Positions 63,801 through 64,000 of a DNA stretch of 64,000 nucleotides are shown piece by piece. The translations under genes and the position numbers were made by a program. How positions within the stretch are numbered: position 1 is the stretch's first letter; each line of letters begins with the position of its first letter. The notes beneath the pieces were generated by a model. The model did not search any database. It was not told the DNA's origin and saw nothing but the letters and a program-made list of their open reading frames with translations. Origin of the DNA: Chitinophagales bacterium (GTDB lineage: Bacteria > Bacteroidota > Bacteroidia > Chitinophagales > LD1); NCBI GenBank assembly GCA_016787045.1, contig JAEUVA010000011.1, forward strand, positions 304,411 to 368,410. Direction: 5' to 3'.

Positions 63801-63817
63801 AAGTATTGATTAAGTAA
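57809..63817 (+). CDS. Giant secreted surface protein with LamG-like and Ig-like repeats
   Basis: The start is set at the ATG at 57809, which gives a signal peptide ending NQANA before Gln; a GTG 46 codons upstream would bury it. Parts of the 2002-residue protein: a Cys-rich beta region, a LamG-like segment (about 471-690; SGLVGWYRADAGVVMDD to ISEVIVYNRVLS), a second LamG domain (about 777-920; SNWTIEAWYNAS, WHHIAAVGTGG, VDEVRIWN), Ig-like repeats including a tandem pair (about 1113-1282), a GNW-type beta region, and a C-terminal domain (IRIYSYDNVAVVE to KTGKVLIK) shaped like a T9SS sorting domain but without YPNP. Likely roles are adhesion or glycan binding at the cell surface. Confidence 0.85.
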   Translation: MKGNLPQCNFRFLNGRFFPAVTFRTIIFAMLLLVCSNQANAQCYGSSWGPYFGNLPDATCSVQSFNTPSTGHNYWNGVNGQTYTFTAVGGTGWTTPHITLFRYNGSWQVVANGVGSVSWTSDLTTGNNLVVVYNGSACAPAWPGNGSAYSAVLQYRNVTNASMSASVSANTCGATCNGTVNLTLTSPTACGTATRDDGHYEQFNVYNSTNISVTQAPYSTYWTNSGSGNAGVDASGQAFFTGPDGWSHAFYTNQNISRQAGRVFQGRWYSSGTGSSSMVGWKNTGTGNSYTDFTYALYPYGNGGLQVYEDGNYRGDFTSYASGIIGTNKWIDFKIVLKATGADYYLRDNATAGPWRLIYSSSYSTAASLKAGATFNSSCCNFYLDDLFVGGASRFPLTCYGSKTWAASDQWGNVAVASATVGTETTAPTVTPTTTNLITVPALGCKSVGTINQPTMSDVCEAAAVKNVIATSGLVGWYRADAGVVMDDAARVAEWRDMSGNNNHITQTGYLDRRPTYVTNAINGQPTLRFTTNQFMTSPNVFTNPQYTVITISKMNSGSSRLISSATTNWLLGYHGGAMDKLYANNWISPSPNTPGTNTAPHMYTVTSAGNNSTTILYDFGVQLYSANAGNPSAPGSIQLNGYTGAINQTSNGDISEVIVYNRVLSTAEREAVEGYLSQKYAVSAPYPVLTASQTYSSGNTTVAHQAADRAGNRSANFDQTVSTTAFAGPTVTATPTALCAGSNVSVTLSGMAPAGNKLTCSASANYLNPNPNPVIGSNWTIEAWYNASALPANAGGWNTLIRGTAYHHIIIDRGGNGGSTTGQLGTYVGGFQSSGFNIIANITSGWHHIAAVGTGGLTRFYVDGVVVGTTSSQPTDNIVAIGNFQGGGQHFGEVDEVRIWNVALPQNTISLYQNKAITNTHPNWANLVSYYKMDGNGNDSKGSSPGTLTGGATASAATAYYTYNVTNNIGGSLSPASPSTSETYTVTGATVSNYIEASATANSCTSTTSNAFVEVRPTITPSISGTVSVCQGAPNQTITFTNIQAFPITITYKVNGGVDQTINVAGSSTATVSQSAATVNAYIYTLHSAQYQTAPTCPVTVSGSATVTVHANPSPPTITATETWGNSNNDGVICNGNSVVLNSSASASYLWSANAASATTQSTGSLSPTSNTTYSVTITDGNGCQNSNSYTVTVNSNPSAPTITATETSGQANNDGVICNGFSAVLNSSAATSYLWSANAASATTQSTGSLSPSGNTAYSVTITDANGCKNNNSYTVTVTPLPTGVLSGTTTICYGQTTSLSIAVTGTGPWSGTLSDGTNFSGNSSPISVAVTPLSNTTYTIATLNDALCTATGGDLSGSAAVTVNFCSNTWVGGTTSWHLGSNWSLGVPPNHCSSDVLIPTAPVGGTFPTISSTDINVANIEVQQGATVTVNGGRKLTVCGNWTGGSASNATVSGSGELILSGSALQTISGKTRVNQFRLDNTNGAQLQNANSALEVNLALELKAGNLAAGSGSIVLKSDAANTAYLDNFSAGFSGTYTGNLTVERYISNTADGYRNISSPVSANVSQLADDFPIFGQNGVSCWYAYTPYPNVQIYSENMNNNLSTPSGDYYTGWLSRTGQGNVMGAMQGYAVRTYQGAPFVIDIKGTPNNGPLSRTISHTVSATPSADGWNFIGNPYASPIDWNDVQALNSGIDASYYAFNTTGEYSGNYSSYNGVTGTNGGTRNIASMQGFFVKKTAAGNQPFVMDNTVREAETNTVFHKGAPLSNEVRLELSGNGNSDEIVTYTDATATINFDAAQDALKMPAGSTVYMSYQLNGKEYAINAIDQITDATVLPLVLWARDTGVYTLNATELNLKGLVAYLKDTHYQSPTLLSTSGSGVQLTLHGGQTYQNRYSIVFKQTEVVDNDEIGKSDETTGTSNPQAGKNTIRIYSYDNVAVVERSTEEPATISVTNLIGQTIKEVNTTSKRTEIELGNDNEWYAIVKVKEANQTKTGKVLIK
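61145..61654 (+). repeat. Tandem 255-bp repeat inside the giant surface protein gene
   Basis: Two adjacent 85-codon units (61145-61399 and 61400-61654) encode Ig-like segments about 81 percent identical by count, both holding NNDGVICNG and YLWSANAASATTQSTGSLSP. Many differences are at third positions, so the duplication is not recent. Confidence 0.9.
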
Positions 63818-63875
63818 GAAAATAATATCAAATATCAAAGCACAAATATCAAACATCAAACAAAGCCCCAAATCA

Positions 63876-63936
63876 TTTACAGATTGACGGAATTACAGAA
63901 TGAAAATCAGTAATAGTAAATCCGTCAATCTGTAAA
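63876..63936. other. 16-bp perfect inverted repeat after the surface protein gene
   Basis: Arms TTTACAGATTGACGGA (63876-63891) and TCCGTCAATCTGTAAA (63921-63936) are perfectly complementary with a 29-base A/T-rich loop. It may be a terminator-like stem or a palindromic repeat. Confidence 0.6.
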
Positions 63937-63981
63937 TTGATAAAACGGTCAACTCACAAACCATAACCCGCAACAAACAAC

Positions 63982-64000
63982 ATGAATAAGCAAACCAAAT
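63982..64000 (+). CDS. Possible start of a further gene, cut by the window edge
   Basis: An ATG at 63982 opens a lysine-rich frame (MNKQTK) that runs off the right edge after six codons. The spacing after the surface protein gene and inverted repeat fits a new gene, but too little is visible to say more. Confidence 0.3.

Overview
The window reads as chromosome of a Bacteroidota bacterium, most likely from the Chitinophagales/Sphingobacteriales side. The pointers are secreted proteins with a type IX secretion (T9SS) C-terminal sorting domain, a TonB-dependent receptor with a carboxypeptidase-regulatory N-domain, families largely confined to the phylum (DUF2480, DUF2490, DUF3109), no obvious Shine-Dalgarno motifs, several TTG/GTG starts, and TTG-(about 20)-TAnnTTTG-like promoters. 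No rRNA, CRISPR array or complete insertion sequence was seen.

Region 1 (1-15370) is a surface-glycan locus on both strands: a WlbA/WbpB-type sugar-nucleotide dehydrogenase (cut by the left edge), a UDP-GlcNAc 2-epimerase family enzyme, six glycosyltransferases, two FkbM methyltransferases, a zinc-ribbon SAM methyltransferase, two different sulfotransferases, and an MBOAT acyltransferase with an AlgJ/DltD-like partner. Together they predict a polysaccharide that is methylated, acylated and probably sulfated.

Region 2 (15486-24318) is metabolic: an EthA-like Baeyer-Villiger monooxygenase, PhnA, a sphingosine-1-phosphate-lyase-like PLP enzyme, a cold-shock protein, an FGGY sugar kinase, an amidase and a T9SS-exported alpha/beta hydrolase.

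Region 3 (24444-33282) is the most unusual part. A 1690-residue kinase/AAA/GAF/adenylate-cyclase protein is followed on the same strand by a lipoxygenase-like protein, a membrane-anchored catalase-related heme protein and a small lipoprotein. A lipoxygenase next to a catalase-related protein is the known arrangement of oxylipin (allene oxide or epoxide) synthesis in corals and some cyanobacteria, where the two are fused. Here they are separate genes 16 bp apart, and the lipoxygenase appears to have lost one iron-ligand histidine.

Region 4 (33284-43060) is mostly housekeeping: alkylsulfatase-like lipoprotein, CvfB-like S1 protein, tRNA-Phe, lytic transglycosylase, DUF2480, a PpiD/SurA-like foldase, DUF2490, TraB/GumN and DUF3109. 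Between 40805 and 41563 lies a decayed accessory patch: a chimeric Crp/YciI relic between two inverted half-palindromes that resemble integron attC ends.

Region 5 (43177-45178) is a compact Eco47II-type restriction-modification system with foreign-looking codon use. Its methyltransferase carries a fused MerR-like helix-turn-helix and has a palindrome just upstream of its start. Region 6 (45309-64000) has a secreted CotH-like kinase, a TonB receptor, two rhomboid proteases, a membrane glycosyltransferase, an orphan OppC-like permease, a Kup potassium transporter, an aquaporin with an altered NPA motif, and a 2002-residue surface protein with LamG-like domains and a tandem repeat. All functions are read from motifs by eye; no database search was possible.
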